A stretch of DNA of 64,000 bases from Frigidibacter albus (GTDB taxonomy: Bacteria > Pseudomonadota > Alphaproteobacteria > Rhodobacterales > Rhodobacteraceae): positions 372,001-436,000 of the forward strand of contig NZ_JAAAUC010000002.1 of NCBI RefSeq assembly GCF_009908165.1. The letters are read 5' to 3'. Of this stretch, positions 29,586 through 38,545 are shown in pieces. Numbering within the stretch: position 1 is the stretch's first letter; every line of letters starts with the position of its first letter. The notes under the pieces were generated by a model. That model ran no database searches. It saw nothing but the letters and a program-made list of their open reading frames with translations, and was not told the origin of the DNA. The translations under genes and the position numbers were made by a program.

Positions 29586-30038
29586 ATGCTGCAGTTGATG
29601 ACCCACAAGGCACGGGTGCTCGACATTCCGCCCGCGCGTCGGCGCGAACGCATCGAGGTGGGGCGCGTCGTCGAGGTGCGGCTGCTGAACGAGGGGATTG
29701 GGGAGGACCGGATCGAGGCGCGGGTAGAGCGTCGCGGCTGGCTCGCCGGCCTGTTCGGCGCGCGGGCTTGGCTGCCCTTCGGCCGGATCGAGCCCGATGC
29801 CCCGCGCGGCCTCGTCGCCTGCCTCGCCCGCGCGGGCAAGATCCGGTGCCGGGTGGTCGAGGTCTCGCCCCGGCACCTGTGGGCAGACCCGGAGCAGCCC
29901 GAGATCTACGTGTCGCTCTGGGCCGATCTGCCCGAGGTGATGCTGCCGACCTCGGCCGCCTTGCGCCAGGCGCTGACGGGCGGCGCGCGCCGCGATCCGG
30001 CGCATGGGCTTCCACAGCAGGCGGCGCGGCGCGGCTGA
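29586..30038 (+). CDS. Hypothetical protein, 150 residues
   Basis: No family was recognised. The product is very basic, has no signal peptide or membrane segment, and looks like a small beta-rich globular protein with a proline- and arginine-rich tail. Pairs such as VGRVVEVRLLNEG and RIEARVERRGWLAGLFG suggest antiparallel strands. ATG 29586 follows GGAAGGGG closely; ATG 29598 is an alternative. It ends two bases from the convergent PAS-protein stop. Codon use matches its neighbours, so it is probably a real gene. Confidence 0.6.
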   Translation: MLQLMTHKARVLDIPPARRRERIEVGRVVEVRLLNEGIGEDRIEARVERRGWLAGLFGARAWLPFGRIEPDAPRGLVACLARAGKIRCRVVEVSPRHLWADPEQPEIYVSLWADLPEVMLPTSAALRQALTGGARRDPAHGLPQQAARRG

Positions 30039-30040
30039 GG

Positions 30041-30697
30041 TCAGTCGGACCGCACCAGCCGCATCATCGCCCGCCGCTCTTCGGGCGTGGCGGTTTCCCT
30101 GCGAGCCTCGCTCGGGGCCCCGATCGGCGCCGGGGCAGGCTGGAACGCCCGCGCCGCTTCGGAAAAACCGCTGCCGAGGGCGGGCTCCGGCGCCGCCACC
30201 GAGCCGGTCGCCACCTTCGTGCGGCTGTCCGCGATAACGTCGAACCGCCGCGGCGCCCGGCCGATCTGGCCATCGGCGACAAGGCAGCCAAGCGCCCGCG
30301 TCACATCCCCCAGATCGCTTTTCAGCGGCAGGATCAGCAGCTTGGCCTGCAAGGCGGGCTTGCCGAAGCCGCCCTCGCCGGCCAGCGTCAGCTCGGCGAT
30401 CTCGGGCCCCTGGAACACCGCCTCCAGCACCGCCGCCACAAGCGGCCGCGCCTTGGGCGTGAAGAACGAGGTCAGCGGCATCCCCCGCACCTCCATTCCC
30501 ATCAGATCGCTGAGGTGCATTCCCGCCAGCCGGAACCGCGCGATGGAGGGCGCGATCCGTTCGAGGATGAACGCATGTTCCAGCGCCCGCTCGATCCCCC
30601 GCGGATCGACAGCCGACCGCAGCGGCACCCCCCGCCCGCCGCGCAGCCCTTCCCAGTAGCCGCGCATCTCTGCCGTGACCTGAAAACGCTTGTCCAT
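30041..30697 (-). CDS. PAS-domain protein (PAS_5-like)
   Basis: The 218-residue cytoplasmic protein resembles the PAS_5 group of small alphaproteobacterial proteins. It opens EMRGYWEGLRGGRGVPLRSAVDP, followed by the core FILERIAPSIARFRLAGMHLSDLMGMEVRGMPLTSFF, and ends with a low-complexity Ala/Pro tail. These proteins are thought to sense ligands or redox state, but no output domain is present. ATG 30697 is used; the frame could start at 30736. It has its own promoter region shared with the divergent YicC gene, which contains the imperfect dyad GGGTGAG/CTTACCC. Confidence 0.75.
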   Translation of the reverse strand: MDKRFQVTAEMRGYWEGLRGGRGVPLRSAVDPRGIERALEHAFILERIAPSIARFRLAGMHLSDLMGMEVRGMPLTSFFTPKARPLVAAVLEAVFQGPEIAELTLAGEGGFGKPALQAKLLILPLKSDLGDVTRALGCLVADGQIGRAPRRFDVIADSRTKVATGSVAAPEPALGSGFSEAARAFQPAPAPIGAPSEARRETATPEERRAMMRLVRSD

Positions 30698-30818
30698 GAC
30701 CAACCCCGTCCGCACCGCGATTGCGATGACCTTCACGCTTTGTTAACCGTGGGTGAGAATGCTTACCCAAGTGTTAATCTACCCAAGAATGCGCGGTTTT
30801 GGCGCGGAAAGTTCCTAA

Positions 30819-31742
30819 ATGGTTAAGCCCGTCCCTGATGCCGGCCTGCGCTCGATGACCGGATTTGCCACACTGCAGGGCGGCGCCGGGGGGGTGCCGG
30901 GCTGGTTGTGGGAAATGCGGTCGGTCAACGGCAAGGGGCTCGACCTGCGGTTGCGGCTGCCCGAGGGGCTTGATCGGCTGGAGACGGCGCTGCGGGCGCG
31001 GATCGCGGCCCGGATCGCCCGCGGCTCGGTCTCGGTCTCGCTGCGGCTGCCGCGCGGGGCTGGGGGCGAGGCGCTGCGGGTCAACGCCGCGGGGCTTGCC
31101 GCGGCGGTGGCGGCGCTGGCGCAGGCCGATGCGGCGGCGCAGGGCAGCGGGCTGCAAACGGCGCCGGTCAGCCCGGCCGAGATCCTTGGCCTGCGCGGCG
31201 TGCTGGAGCAGGGCACCGAGGCCGAGGCGCCGGACACCGCCGCGCTGCAAGCGGCGCTGCTGGCCGATATCGAGCCGCTGATCGACGCCTTCGATGCGAT
31301 GCGCGCTTCGGAAGGCGCCGCGCTGGCCAGCCTGATCGGCAGCCAGATCGACCGCGTGGCCACGCTGGCCGCCGAGGCCCGCATCGCCGCGGGTGCCCGC
31401 CGCGACCAGGCCGCCAGCAACCTGCGCGCCGCGCTGGCGCGGGTGATGACCGCCGAGATTTGCGCCGACCCGGCCCGCGTGGCGCAGGAACTGGCGCTGC
31501 TGGCGGTGAAATCCGACGTCACCGAGGAGCTGGACCGGCTGGATGCGCATGTGCTCGCCGCCCGCGCCCTGCTGGAAGCTGCGGGCCCGGTGGGGCGCAA
31601 GTTCGACTTCCTGATCCAGGAGTTCATGCGCGAGGCCAACACGCTCTGCGCCAAGGCCGGAAACCCGGCGCTGACCGGGATCGGGCTTGACCTCAAGCAC
31701 GTCATCGACCAGATGCGCGAGCAGGTTCAGAACGTCGAATAG
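30819..31742 (+). CDS. YicC-family endoribonuclease
   Basis: This 307-residue protein has the YicC opening LRSMTGFA and the family blocks [19 protein letters not shown] and, near the end, [24 protein letters not shown]. Bacterial YicC proteins act as RNases involved in decay of small RNAs and stress control. The gene starts ten codons earlier than many homologues; ATG 30855 is the alternative. It is followed by gmk after ten bases, a pairing seen in many alphaproteobacteria, so the two are one operon with the gamma-carbonic-anhydrase-like gene. Confidence 0.9.
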   Translation: MVKPVPDAGLRSMTGFATLQGGAGGVPGWLWEMRSVNGKGLDLRLRLPEGLDRLETALRARIAARIARGSVSVSLRLPRGAGGEALRVNAAGLAAAVAALAQADAAAQGSGLQTAPVSPAEILGLRGVLEQGTEAEAPDTAALQAALLADIEPLIDAFDAMRASEGAALASLIGSQIDRVATLAAEARIAAGARRDQAASNLRAALARVMTAEICADPARVAQELALLAVKSDVTEELDRLDAHVLAARALLEAAGPVGRKFDFLIQEFMREANTLCAKAGNPALTGIGLDLKHVIDQMREQVQNVE

Positions 31743-31752
31743 GAACGCGCCC

Positions 31753-32409
31753 ATGACCGCCGATCTCCGCCGCAAGGGGCTGCTGCTGATCCTGTCGTCA
31801 CCCTCCGGCGCCGGGAAATCGACGCTGTCGAAGCGGCTGATGGCGCGCGACCCCTCGCTGCGCTTCTCGGTGTCCGCCACCACGCGGGCCCCACGGCCGG
31901 GCGAGGTGGACGGGCGGGACTATGTCTTCCGCTCGCCCGAGGAATTTCAGGCGATGGTCTCGGCCGGCGAGATGCTGGAACATGCCGAGGTGTTCGGCAA
32001 TTTCTACGGCAGCCCCCGCGCCCCGGTGGACCGGGCAATGGCCGAGGGCCGCGACACGCTGTTCGATGTGGACTGGCAGGGCGGCCAGCAGATCCGCTCC
32101 TCGGCGCTTGGCCGCGAGGTGGTGTCGGTCTTCATCCTGCCGCCTTCGATGGCAGAGCTGGAAAGCCGCCTTCGGGGGCGCGCGCAGGACAGCGACGCGG
32201 TCATCGCGGGCCGGATGCAGAAATCGCTGGGAGAGATCAGCCGCTGGAGCGAATATGACTATGTGCTGGTGAACCGCGACATCGACGAGACCGAGGCGGA
32301 CCTGTGCAGGATCCTTGCCGCCGAACGCCTGCGCCGCGACCGCCAGCCCTGGCTGACCGAATTCGTGCGCGGCCTGAATGCCGAATATGACGCGGGAGAG
32401 ACCGAATGA
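31753..32409 (+). CDS. gmk: Guanylate kinase
   Basis: The 218-residue enzyme phosphorylates GMP to GDP with ATP. The P-loop [10 protein letters not shown] is at residues 15-24, and the GMP-binding region contains [17 protein letters not shown] and [14 protein letters not shown] 31753 is used because upstream codons overlap yicC. Its stop overlaps the next start as ATGA, so it is coupled to the downstream gene. The length is normal and no motif is missing. Confidence 0.95.
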   Translation: MTADLRRKGLLLILSSPSGAGKSTLSKRLMARDPSLRFSVSATTRAPRPGEVDGRDYVFRSPEEFQAMVSAGEMLEHAEVFGNFYGSPRAPVDRAMAEGRDTLFDVDWQGGQQIRSSALGREVVSVFILPPSMAELESRLRGRAQDSDAVIAGRMQKSLGEISRWSEYDYVLVNRDIDETEADLCRILAAERLRRDRQPWLTEFVRGLNAEYDAGETE

Positions 32410-32924
32410 TCTACGCCCTTGACGGAATTGCGCCCGAGATTGCCGCGGATGCCTGGGTCGCACCCGGTGCGCATCTGATCGGCAAGGTGGTGCTGGAGGC
32501 CGGGGCCAGCGTCTGGTTCGGCGCCGTCCTGCGCGGCGACAACGAGGAAATCCGCGTCGGCGCCGGGTCCAACCTGCAGGAAAACGTCGTCTGCCACACC
32601 GACATGGGCTTCCCGCTGGTGATCGGCGCCAATTGCACCATCGGCCACAAGGCGATCCTGCATGGCTGCACCATCGGCGAGGGCAGCCTGATCGGCATGG
32701 GCGCCACCGTGCTGAACGGCGCGAAGATCGGTCGCAGCTGCCTGATCGGCGCTGGGGCGCTGGTGACGGAAGGGAAAGAGATCCCCGATGGCAGCCTGGT
32801 GATGGGAAGCCCTGGCAAGGTGGTCAGGATGCTGGACGAGGCAGGGCAAGCGGCGCTGCTGCGATCGGCAGCGGGATATCGGGCGAATGCGGCAAGGTTC
32901 CGCGCAGGGTTGAAAGAAGTCTGA
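32406..32924 (+). CDS. Gamma-carbonic-anhydrase-family protein
   Basis: The 172-residue protein folds as a left-handed beta helix, shown by hexapeptide repeats from about residue 17 to 135. The three metal-binding histidines of the gamma class are present (H64, H81, H86, in CHTDMG and GHKAILHG). Members range from true carbonic anhydrases to acyltransferase-like proteins, and many alphaproteobacterial copies have not been shown to hydrate CO2. It overlaps gmk by four bases. The region after its stop contains repeats resembling a Pho box ahead of the histidine kinase gene. Confidence 0.9.
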   Translation: MIYALDGIAPEIAADAWVAPGAHLIGKVVLEAGASVWFGAVLRGDNEEIRVGAGSNLQENVVCHTDMGFPLVIGANCTIGHKAILHGCTIGEGSLIGMGATVLNGAKIGRSCLIGAGALVTEGKEIPDGSLVMGSPGKVVRMLDEAGQAALLRSAAGYRANAARFRAGLKEV

Positions 32925-32957
32925 TTCCAAGGCTTTGCGGCGGGTTTTGCAGATTTT

Positions 32958-32989
32958 GCGTTACATTTACGTCACAAATATCTGACAAG
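32958..32989 (+). promoter_or_regulatory. Three 7-base direct repeats at 11-base spacing, weak Pho-box resemblance
   Basis: CGTTACA, CGTCACA and TCTGACA follow one another at exactly 11-base intervals upstream of the PhoR-like kinase gene. Pho boxes are 7-base repeats with the same 11-base spacing and a core near CTGTCAY, and the match here is partial. It is offered as a candidate site only. Confidence 0.35.
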
Positions 32990-33027
32990 TCAGGAGAACT
33001 CGCCTTTTCCGGGCGTGGAGGGACAGC

Positions 33028-34065
33028 ATGAACTCCGAACTCGTCAAGTCAATGCTGACCGCAGTGCCCTTGCCGCTGATGATCGTCGGCAATGACCAGC
33101 GGATCAAATCCGCCAATGCCGGCGCCCATACGATCTTCGGGCCCGAGCTGGAGGGGCGGCAGGTGCTTACCGTGATCCGCCAACCTGCGCTGCTCGATGC
33201 GCTGGAGGCGACGCTGCGCGACGGATCGACCAATCGCGCGCGGTTTCTGATCACCGGCGCGCAGGATGCGTCCTACCGGATCATGACCTCGCCGATCAGC
33301 AACGGGCCGGAGCGCGGCGCGCTGATCGCCTTCGAGGATGTGACCGAGCTGGAAAAGGCCGAAGAGATGCGCCGCGACTTCGTGGCCAATGTCAGCCACG
33401 AACTGCGCACGCCGCTCACCGCGCTGCTGGGGTTCATCGAAACCCTGAAGGGCGCCGCCAAGGACGATGCCGTGGCGCGCGAGCGGTTCCTGACGATCAT
33501 GGAGCGCGAGGCGGGGCGGATGAACCGGCTGGTGAGCGAGCTTCTGTCGCTGTCCCGCGTGGAAGCCGAGGAGCGGATGCGCCCGGGCGAGCGGGTGGAC
33601 ATGGCCGGCATCGTGCGGTCCGCGATCACCGCGCTGAAGCCGCTGGCCGAGGCCGCGCAGGTCGAGATCGAACTGACCGGGGCCGAGGCGCCGATCCATC
33701 TTCTGGCGGACCCCGACCAGATGGCGCAGGTCTTTTCCAACCTCATTGAAAATGCTGTGAAATATGGCGGATCCGGCAAGAAGGTCACCGTCGAGATCAC
33801 CCGCGAGCCGCGCGAGATTGGCCTGCGCGGCCCCGCGGTGCGCTTTGACGTGATCGACCGCGGCGAGGGGATCGACCAGGTGCATCTGCCGCGGCTGACC
33901 GAACGCTTCTACCGCGTCGATGCGCATCGCAGCCGGGAAAAGGGCGGCACCGGGCTGGGGCTTGCCATCGTCAAGCACATCATCAACCGCCATCGCGGCC
34001 GGCTGAAGATCGACAGCGCCAAGGGCAAGGGCAGCCGGTTCTCGGTGATCCTGCCGGAGAATTGA
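33028..34065 (+). CDS. PhoR-like sensor histidine kinase without membrane anchor
   Basis: The 345-residue kinase has an N-terminal PAS domain (about 8-105) and a HisKA dimerisation helix with phospho-acceptor H124 in NVSHELRTPL. The ATPase domain has the N-box NLIENAVKYG and the G-boxes DRGEGI and GGTGLGLAI. The sequence is closest in style to PhoR, the phosphate-starvation kinase, but no N-terminal transmembrane segment is visible, so it is predicted to be cytosolic. Neither phoB nor pst genes lie in the window, so the partner regulator is elsewhere. A GGAGGGAC ribosome site precedes the ATG. Confidence 0.82.
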   Translation: MNSELVKSMLTAVPLPLMIVGNDQRIKSANAGAHTIFGPELEGRQVLTVIRQPALLDALEATLRDGSTNRARFLITGAQDASYRIMTSPISNGPERGALIAFEDVTELEKAEEMRRDFVANVSHELRTPLTALLGFIETLKGAAKDDAVARERFLTIMEREAGRMNRLVSELLSLSRVEAEERMRPGERVDMAGIVRSAITALKPLAEAAQVEIELTGAEAPIHLLADPDQMAQVFSNLIENAVKYGGSGKKVTVEITREPREIGLRGPAVRFDVIDRGEGIDQVHLPRLTERFYRVDAHRSREKGGTGLGLAIVKHIINRHRGRLKIDSAKGKGSRFSVILPEN

Positions 34066-34153
34066 GGCCGGTGTCGTCAGGTGCGACAGCAGGGCGCTTG
34101 AAAGCCTGACAAAAAGAGTTGAGATGGCGCTTGCGGCATGGAGGTGCCCCGGT

Positions 34154-35341
34154 ATGGCGCAGTCAGGATCACGGCCCCCGATTGGCAAGGCACTTCTCGG
34201 CCTTGGGATTGCGACACTGGTCGCGCTGCCGCTGGCCGGGGGCTTGCGGGCGGGGCAGGGCGGCGATCTGGCCTTTCCCACCGCCGAATCCCTTGGCGAA
34301 GCGCTGTTTTTCGACCCGATCCTGTCGCTGAACCGCAGCCAGTCCTGCGCCACCTGCCATGATCCCTCCGCCGGCCATGCCGACCCGCGCGAGACCGTGG
34401 CGGGCCATGCCGTCAGCCTCGGCGATGATGGCGCCTCGCTTGGCGACCGCAATGCGCCGGCCATCGGCTACGCGAGGTTCAGCCCGTCCTTTCAACGGCT
34501 TGCCGATGGTACCCTCGTCGGCGGCCAGTTCTGGGACGGCCGCGCGAAGGATCTGGCAGAGCAGGCGGGCGGCCCGCCGCTGAACCCGATCGAGATGGGG
34601 ATGCCCGGAAGTGCCGATGTCGTGGCCCGGCTGGCGGCCGAGCCGGACTACCGCACCGCCTTCGAGGCGCTCTATGGCCCGGCGATCTTTGCCGATACCG
34701 AGGCGGCCTATGCCGCGATGGGGGCAGCGCTGGCGGCGTACCAGTCCACCGACGAATTCGCGCCGTTCGATTCCAAATATGATCGCTGGTTGCGCGGTGA
34801 GTACAAGATGACCCGCGACGAAGAGCTGGGGCGGGTGCTGTTCTTTTCCGAGCAGTTCACCAATTGCAACCAGTGCCACCAGCTGCGGGCCAGCCCGGTG
34901 GCGGCGGATGAGACCTTCAGCAATTACGAGTTCCACAATATCGGCGTGCCGGCCAATGGCGCCGCGCGCAAGGTCAATGGCGTGACGGTGCCGGACCTTG
35001 GGCTGGCGCTGAACCCGGGCGTGCAGGACCCGGACGCCGCGGGCCGCTTCAAGGTGCCGACGCTGCGCAATGTCGCGGTGACGGGGCCGTATATGCATAA
35101 CGGCGTCTTCGACGATCTGCGGACGGTCGTGCTGTTCTACAACAAGTACAACACCCGCGACGCAGCGCGGCTGGTGAACCCCGAGACGGGCAAGGAATGG
35201 GAGCCTGCGGAGGTGCCCGAGAACCTTTCGCTGGAGGAGCTGGAGCATGGCCCGGCGCTCGATGACAAGCGGGTGGACGCCATCGTGGCGTTTCTGGGGA
35301 CGCTGACCGATGCGAGGTTCGAGGATCTGCTGGAGGAGTGA
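34154..35341 (+). CDS. Di-heme cytochrome c peroxidase (CcpA/MauG family)
   Basis: This 395-residue protein has an N-terminal hydrophobic export segment (about residues 10-32), so it is periplasmic. Two CxxCH heme sites are present: C65-A-T-C68-H69 and C238-N-Q-C241-H242. This is the arrangement of bacterial di-heme peroxidases, which reduce H2O2 with electrons from small cytochromes, and of MauG relatives. The distal block GGQFWDGRA is typical. ATG 34154 is chosen for the GGAGGTG eight bases upstream; ATG 34124 is the alternative. An IS30-type element begins within about 30 bases of its stop but leaves the gene intact. Confidence 0.88.
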   Translation: MAQSGSRPPIGKALLGLGIATLVALPLAGGLRAGQGGDLAFPTAESLGEALFFDPILSLNRSQSCATCHDPSAGHADPRETVAGHAVSLGDDGASLGDRNAPAIGYARFSPSFQRLADGTLVGGQFWDGRAKDLAEQAGGPPLNPIEMGMPGSADVVARLAAEPDYRTAFEALYGPAIFADTEAAYAAMGAALAAYQSTDEFAPFDSKYDRWLRGEYKMTRDEELGRVLFFSEQFTNCNQCHQLRASPVAADETFSNYEFHNIGVPANGAARKVNGVTVPDLGLALNPGVQDPDAAGRFKVPTLRNVAVTGPYMHNGVFDDLRTVVLFYNKYNTRDAARLVNPETGKEWEPAEVPENLSLEELEHGPALDDKRVDAIVAFLGTLTDARFEDLLEE

Positions 35342-35375
35342 GGGTGGGCTTTGCTGCTGGCGAGTGTGAATTCAA

Positions 35376-36437
35376 GGGTCGTTGCGACAAGTTCCGCTAT
35401 CTCAGGCGCATGATTTCTGCCCGAAACGCCTCGGTCGGCGTCTGCCATCCGAGGCACTTGCGCGGGGTGTTGTTCAGTTGCGCGCAGATGGCCACCACTG
35501 CTCGATCAGGGACCTCAGCAACGACAGTCTCGCGGGGCAGATAGCGTCTGGCGCGTTTGTTGAAGTTCTCGACCGTGCCTTTCTGCCATGGTGCCTGCGG
35601 GTCGCAGAACCACGCCTCGGTTCCGATCTCCTGTTGGAGGCGTCGCCAGCCGGAGAACTCGATGCCGCGGTCGAAGGTGATGGATCGCCGCGCAGCCTGG
35701 GGCAGGGCGGCCATGGCGGTCATCAGCCGGTCCATCAGATGCTTGGTGCTGCGGTTATTGTTGCGGAACAGGACGGCGTAACGGGTCTTGCGTTCCACCA
35801 AGGACGCGACGTTGGCCAGACCATGTTCGCGGCGAAAGATCATCAGATCGCCTTCCCAGTCGCCAAAGACGGAACGCTCCTTGACCCAGTCCGGACGGTT
35901 CTGGATGGCGCGTTCCGGAGGAAACACAAGGCCTTGCGGGCGTCTTGCAAAGCGAGATCTGCGCTGCCGTCGCCGGGCGGGCAGATGGCGGGCCAGTTCG
36001 GCCGCACGCCCTTCGCGGCTGTAGACATGGGCGTAGATCGTCTCGTGGCAGACAGTGACAGCCTGACCTTCGCTGCGCAGTCGGCCTGCGATCTGTTCCG
36101 GCGACCATCCGGCCTTCAGACGATCGACGACAGCATCGAGCAGCGCAGGCAACCGCACCAGTTTGCGTCGGCGCGCGCGCCGTGCAGTTGCCTTGTTCTG
36201 CGCCACAATGCTCCAGTAACCGGTCAGGTACGGCAGCTCCGGATCGACAAACCGATTGCGCCCGATCTCCCGATAAATCGTGGAGCGATGCCTGCCCATG
36301 GCGGCCGCAATCTCATCGACCGGCACCTTGGCCCTGATCATGTCATCGATCTTGCGCCGCTCACTCAGGTCCAACTCTCTGTGCGCCATCCTTCGTCCTC
36401 CTTGCTTTCCAGCAGGATAGGGGAAATGTCGCGACCC
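35376..36437 (-). mobile_element. IS30-family insertion sequence (ends approximate)
   Basis: The element consists of one transposase gene flanked by imperfect inverted ends. The left end GGGTCGTTGCGACA (35376-35389) matches the right end (36437-36427, read in reverse complement as GGGTCGCGACA) except for three missing bases. This is poorer than the 20-30 bp ends usual for the family, so true ends may lie a few bases further out, and no target duplication could be confirmed. It sits between the peroxidase gene and an AT-richer promoter region. No second copy is in the window. Confidence 0.7.
35397..36389 (-). CDS. IS30-family transposase
   Basis: The 330-residue transposase has an N-terminal helix-turn-helix (about 7-50, ERRKIDDMIRAKVPVDEIA and RHRSTIYREIGRNR) and the retroviral-type DDE catalytic core. 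The core is seen as WEGDLM (first Asp), FDRGIEF (second Asp) and WQKGTVENFNKRAR (Glu). This is the arrangement of IS30 transposases, which usually insert through circular intermediates. The frame is intact and full length, so the element could be active. Confidence 0.95.
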   Translation of the reverse strand: MAHRELDLSERRKIDDMIRAKVPVDEIAAAMGRHRSTIYREIGRNRFVDPELPYLTGYWSIVAQNKATARRARRRKLVRLPALLDAVVDRLKAGWSPEQIAGRLRSEGQAVTVCHETIYAHVYSREGRAAELARHLPARRRQRRSRFARRPQGLVFPPERAIQNRPDWVKERSVFGDWEGDLMIFRREHGLANVASLVERKTRYAVLFRNNNRSTKHLMDRLMTAMAALPQAARRSITFDRGIEFSGWRRLQQEIGTEAWFCDPQAPWQKGTVENFNKRARRYLPRETVVAEVPDRAVVAICAQLNNTPRKCLGWQTPTEAFRAEIMRLR

Positions 36438-36472
36438 AGACTAGAATGTACCCAGATCATATCCAATCCGCC

Positions 36473-36488
36473 CATAATCGGTATTATG
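36473..36488. promoter_or_regulatory. CATAAT-ATTATG dyad in AT-rich upstream region
   Basis: CATAAT (36473-36478) and ATTATG (36483-36488) form a perfect inverted repeat around CGGT. It lies in an AT-rich stretch between the IS element and the small exported-protein gene, and TATAAG at about 36558 could be that gene's -10 box. It may be an operator or a chance dyad. Confidence 0.3.
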
Positions 36489-36610
36489 TAATATAAAGTT
36501 AAGCCACAGAGCGCCGTATTGCCCTGAACATGCCCCCGATCACGTGAAGTTTTCCCTATAAGACCGCCCTGTGCATCGACTCTTCTGCCGAGACTTGGCA
36601 TGGCAGAAGC

Positions 36611-36940
36611 ATGTCGATGCTGCGCCTCCTTTGCCTGTGCCTGATCGTGACCTTGCTGCTGCCTTGGGGCGCCGGTCAAGGTCTGCGCCATGCTGTCCAG
36701 GCGAAGACAGCGATGGAGCTCTCCGCAGAGCCCGAACAACCGGCCCTTCGGGTGACCGCGACGCACCGCTGCCCCGGCCCCGCCTTGCCCGGCACGCCCT
36801 GCGGGCTGGATCTCGCGCCGGCCGAGGTGCGCACCGATGCGCAGATGACCGCGGATCTGGCCGTGCCAGGGCCGCGCTTGATGCCGGTGCCGCCCGGGCG
36901 CAGCACGCAGCCGCCACTGGGGCCGCCAAGGGCTGCCTGA
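36611..36940 (+). CDS. Small exported protein, 109 residues, unknown function
   Basis: The product begins with a hydrophobic stretch (LRLLCLCLIVTLLLPWGA) that looks like a signal peptide or a membrane anchor. A proline-rich, probably unstructured region containing two cysteines (RCPGPALPGTPCG) follows. No family was recognised. ATG 36611 is used, and the second ATG two codons on is equally possible; the ribosome site is weak. It lies 47 bases before the L,D-transpeptidase gene on the same strand, so an envelope role is a plausible guess. Confidence 0.5.
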   Translation: MSMLRLLCLCLIVTLLLPWGAGQGLRHAVQAKTAMELSAEPEQPALRVTATHRCPGPALPGTPCGLDLAPAEVRTDAQMTADLAVPGPRLMPVPPGRSTQPPLGPPRAA

Positions 36941-36987
36941 CCGCAGAGAAGCCCGTTGGGAAACCCCAGAAGATCAGGACAATTCAG

Positions 36988-37683
36988 ATGCTTACAAGAC
37001 GTTCTTTCACCGCCTTCGCAGCGGTTGCCGCAGTCGCCGCCTGTTCCCGCGACCCGCTCGACGTGACCAGCCGCAGCACCATTCCCCCCAGCCGGATCCC
37101 GCTGCTTCCCGCGCACTATGGTGCGATCCCGGACGAGCCGCATCCGGTGCCTGCGGTGCCCGAGGGCGTGGTGCCCGAGCGGCTGTGGCGGCAGGAGGTG
37201 GCGAACCCCTGGCCCGATCTGCCCGAGGGCATGATCGTCGTCGATCCGGCGGCCGGGCTTCTGTACCTCGTCCAGTCCGATGGCCGCGCCCTGCGCTATG
37301 GCGCCGGCACCGGAGCGGCTGCCTTCTCCTGGACCGGGGACGCCAAGCTGCAGTTCCGCCGCAAATGGCCGCGCTGGACCCCGCCCGACGAGATGGTGGC
37401 GCGCGATCCCTCGCTGGAGCCCTATTCCATCGCCAATGGCGGCATGGATGCGGGCCCCGGCAACCCGCTGGGGGCGCGGGCGCTCTATCTGTTCCAGAAT
37501 GGCGAGGACACGCTCTATCGTATCCACGGCGGCTGCGAGCCCCAATATCTTGGCCAGCAGGTGTCCTCGGGCTGTATCCGGCTGCTGGATCAGGACGTGA
37601 TCCACCTGCATGACCAGGTGCGCGACGGGGTGCCGGTGCGGGTGCTGGCGGCGCCGGAAAGCCACAGCAACCGGGTCTACTGA
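36988..37683 (+). CDS. L,D-transpeptidase (YkuD domain) lipoprotein
   Basis: The 231-residue protein has a twin-arginine-like and lipobox-bearing signal (TRRSFTAFAAVAAVAAC, lipid-attachment Cys C19), so it is predicted to be a lipoprotein. The YkuD domain (about 82-220) contains the catalytic motif with H180-G-G and S-S-G-C196-I-R. The motif between them reads HGGCEPQYLG and is a small variant of the common HGTNEP form, adding an extra cysteine (C183). These enzymes make 3-3 crosslinks or attach proteins to peptidoglycan. A GC-rich hairpin follows the stop. Confidence 0.88.
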   Translation: MLTRRSFTAFAAVAAVAACSRDPLDVTSRSTIPPSRIPLLPAHYGAIPDEPHPVPAVPEGVVPERLWRQEVANPWPDLPEGMIVVDPAAGLLYLVQSDGRALRYGAGTGAAAFSWTGDAKLQFRRKWPRWTPPDEMVARDPSLEPYSIANGGMDAGPGNPLGARALYLFQNGEDTLYRIHGGCEPQYLGQQVSSGCIRLLDQDVIHLHDQVRDGVPVRVLAAPESHSNRVY

Positions 37684-37770
37684 CGGCATGTCCGGCCCCT
37701 TCGGGGGCTGGACCGGCACCGGGCTTGGCGCTATGCCGGGCGCAACACCGGGACAGCCAAAGGGGCCAGC

Positions 37771-38457
37771 ATGTTCGACCGCCGCATCAAGATCGCCCCT
37801 TCGATCCTCTCCGCCGATTTCGCCAATTTCGGCGCGGAGTGCCGCGCGATTGAAGCCGAGGGTGCCGACTGGGTGCATGTGGACGTGATGGACGGCCATT
37901 TCGTGCCGAACATCACCTTCGGCCCCGCCACCTGCGCCGCGATCCGGCCGCATATCAAGGGCGTGATGGACGTCCACCTGATGATCGCGCCGGTCGATCC
38001 CTACATCGAGGCGTTCGCGGCGGCGGGTGCTGACGTGATCACCGCGCATATCGAAGCCGGCCCGCACATTCACCGTACCTTGCAAGCCATTCGGAACACG
38101 GGAAAAAAGGCCGGTCTGGCCATCAACCCCGGCACCGGGCTGGACGGGGTGGAAAACCTGCTCGACATGCTCGACCTCGTCTGCGTGATGACCGTCAACC
38201 CGGGCTTCGGCGGGCAGTCCTTCATCGCCTCGCAGGTGGACAAGGTGCGCCGGTTGCGCGCGCTGATTGGGGATCGCCCGATCCATATCGAGATCGACGG
38301 CGGCGTGACCCCCATCACCGCACCGCTGGTGGCGGCGGCGGGCGCCGATGTGCTGGTCGCCGGCTCGGCGGTCTTCAAGGGCGGGTCGGTCAGCGACCCC
38401 TCCCCCTACGGCGCCAATATCCGCGCGATCCGGGCGGCGGCAGAGGCGGCGCTGTAA
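37771..38457 (+). CDS. rpe: Ribulose-phosphate 3-epimerase
   Basis: This 228-residue TIM-barrel enzyme interconverts ribulose 5-phosphate and xylulose 5-phosphate. The signatures APSILSADFANFG, HVDVMDGHFVPN, MTVNPGFGGQSF and EIDGGV carry the metal-binding residues (two His, two Asp). No CbbR or Calvin-cycle gene is adjacent, so it is likely the housekeeping copy. AGGGGCC lies just upstream of the ATG. Length and motifs are complete. Confidence 0.95.
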   Translation: MFDRRIKIAPSILSADFANFGAECRAIEAEGADWVHVDVMDGHFVPNITFGPATCAAIRPHIKGVMDVHLMIAPVDPYIEAFAAAGADVITAHIEAGPHIHRTLQAIRNTGKKAGLAINPGTGLDGVENLLDMLDLVCVMTVNPGFGGQSFIASQVDKVRRLRALIGDRPIHIEIDGGVTPITAPLVAAAGADVLVAGSAVFKGGSVSDPSPYGANIRAIRAAAEAAL

Positions 38458-38476
38458 GCGACACGCTGCCGCGGGG

Positions 38477-38517
38477 ATACATTCGTGGGTTGGTATGTGT
38501 TGGCCGGAGCGTATATC
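38477..38517 (+). promoter_or_regulatory. Possible promoter with overlapping dyad ahead of the persulfide dioxygenase-like gene
   Basis: TTGGTA (38490-38495) and TATATC (38512-38517) are spaced by 16 bases. An imperfect dyad, ATACATTC (38477-38484) against GTTGGTAT (38489-38496), six of eight positions matching, overlaps the -35 box. That position would suit a repressor such as the BigR/SqrR type known for sulfide genes, but the motif itself was not matched. Confidence 0.35.
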
Positions 38518-38545
38518 GGCTGCAGTCACTCCTGCGGAGCCCGCC

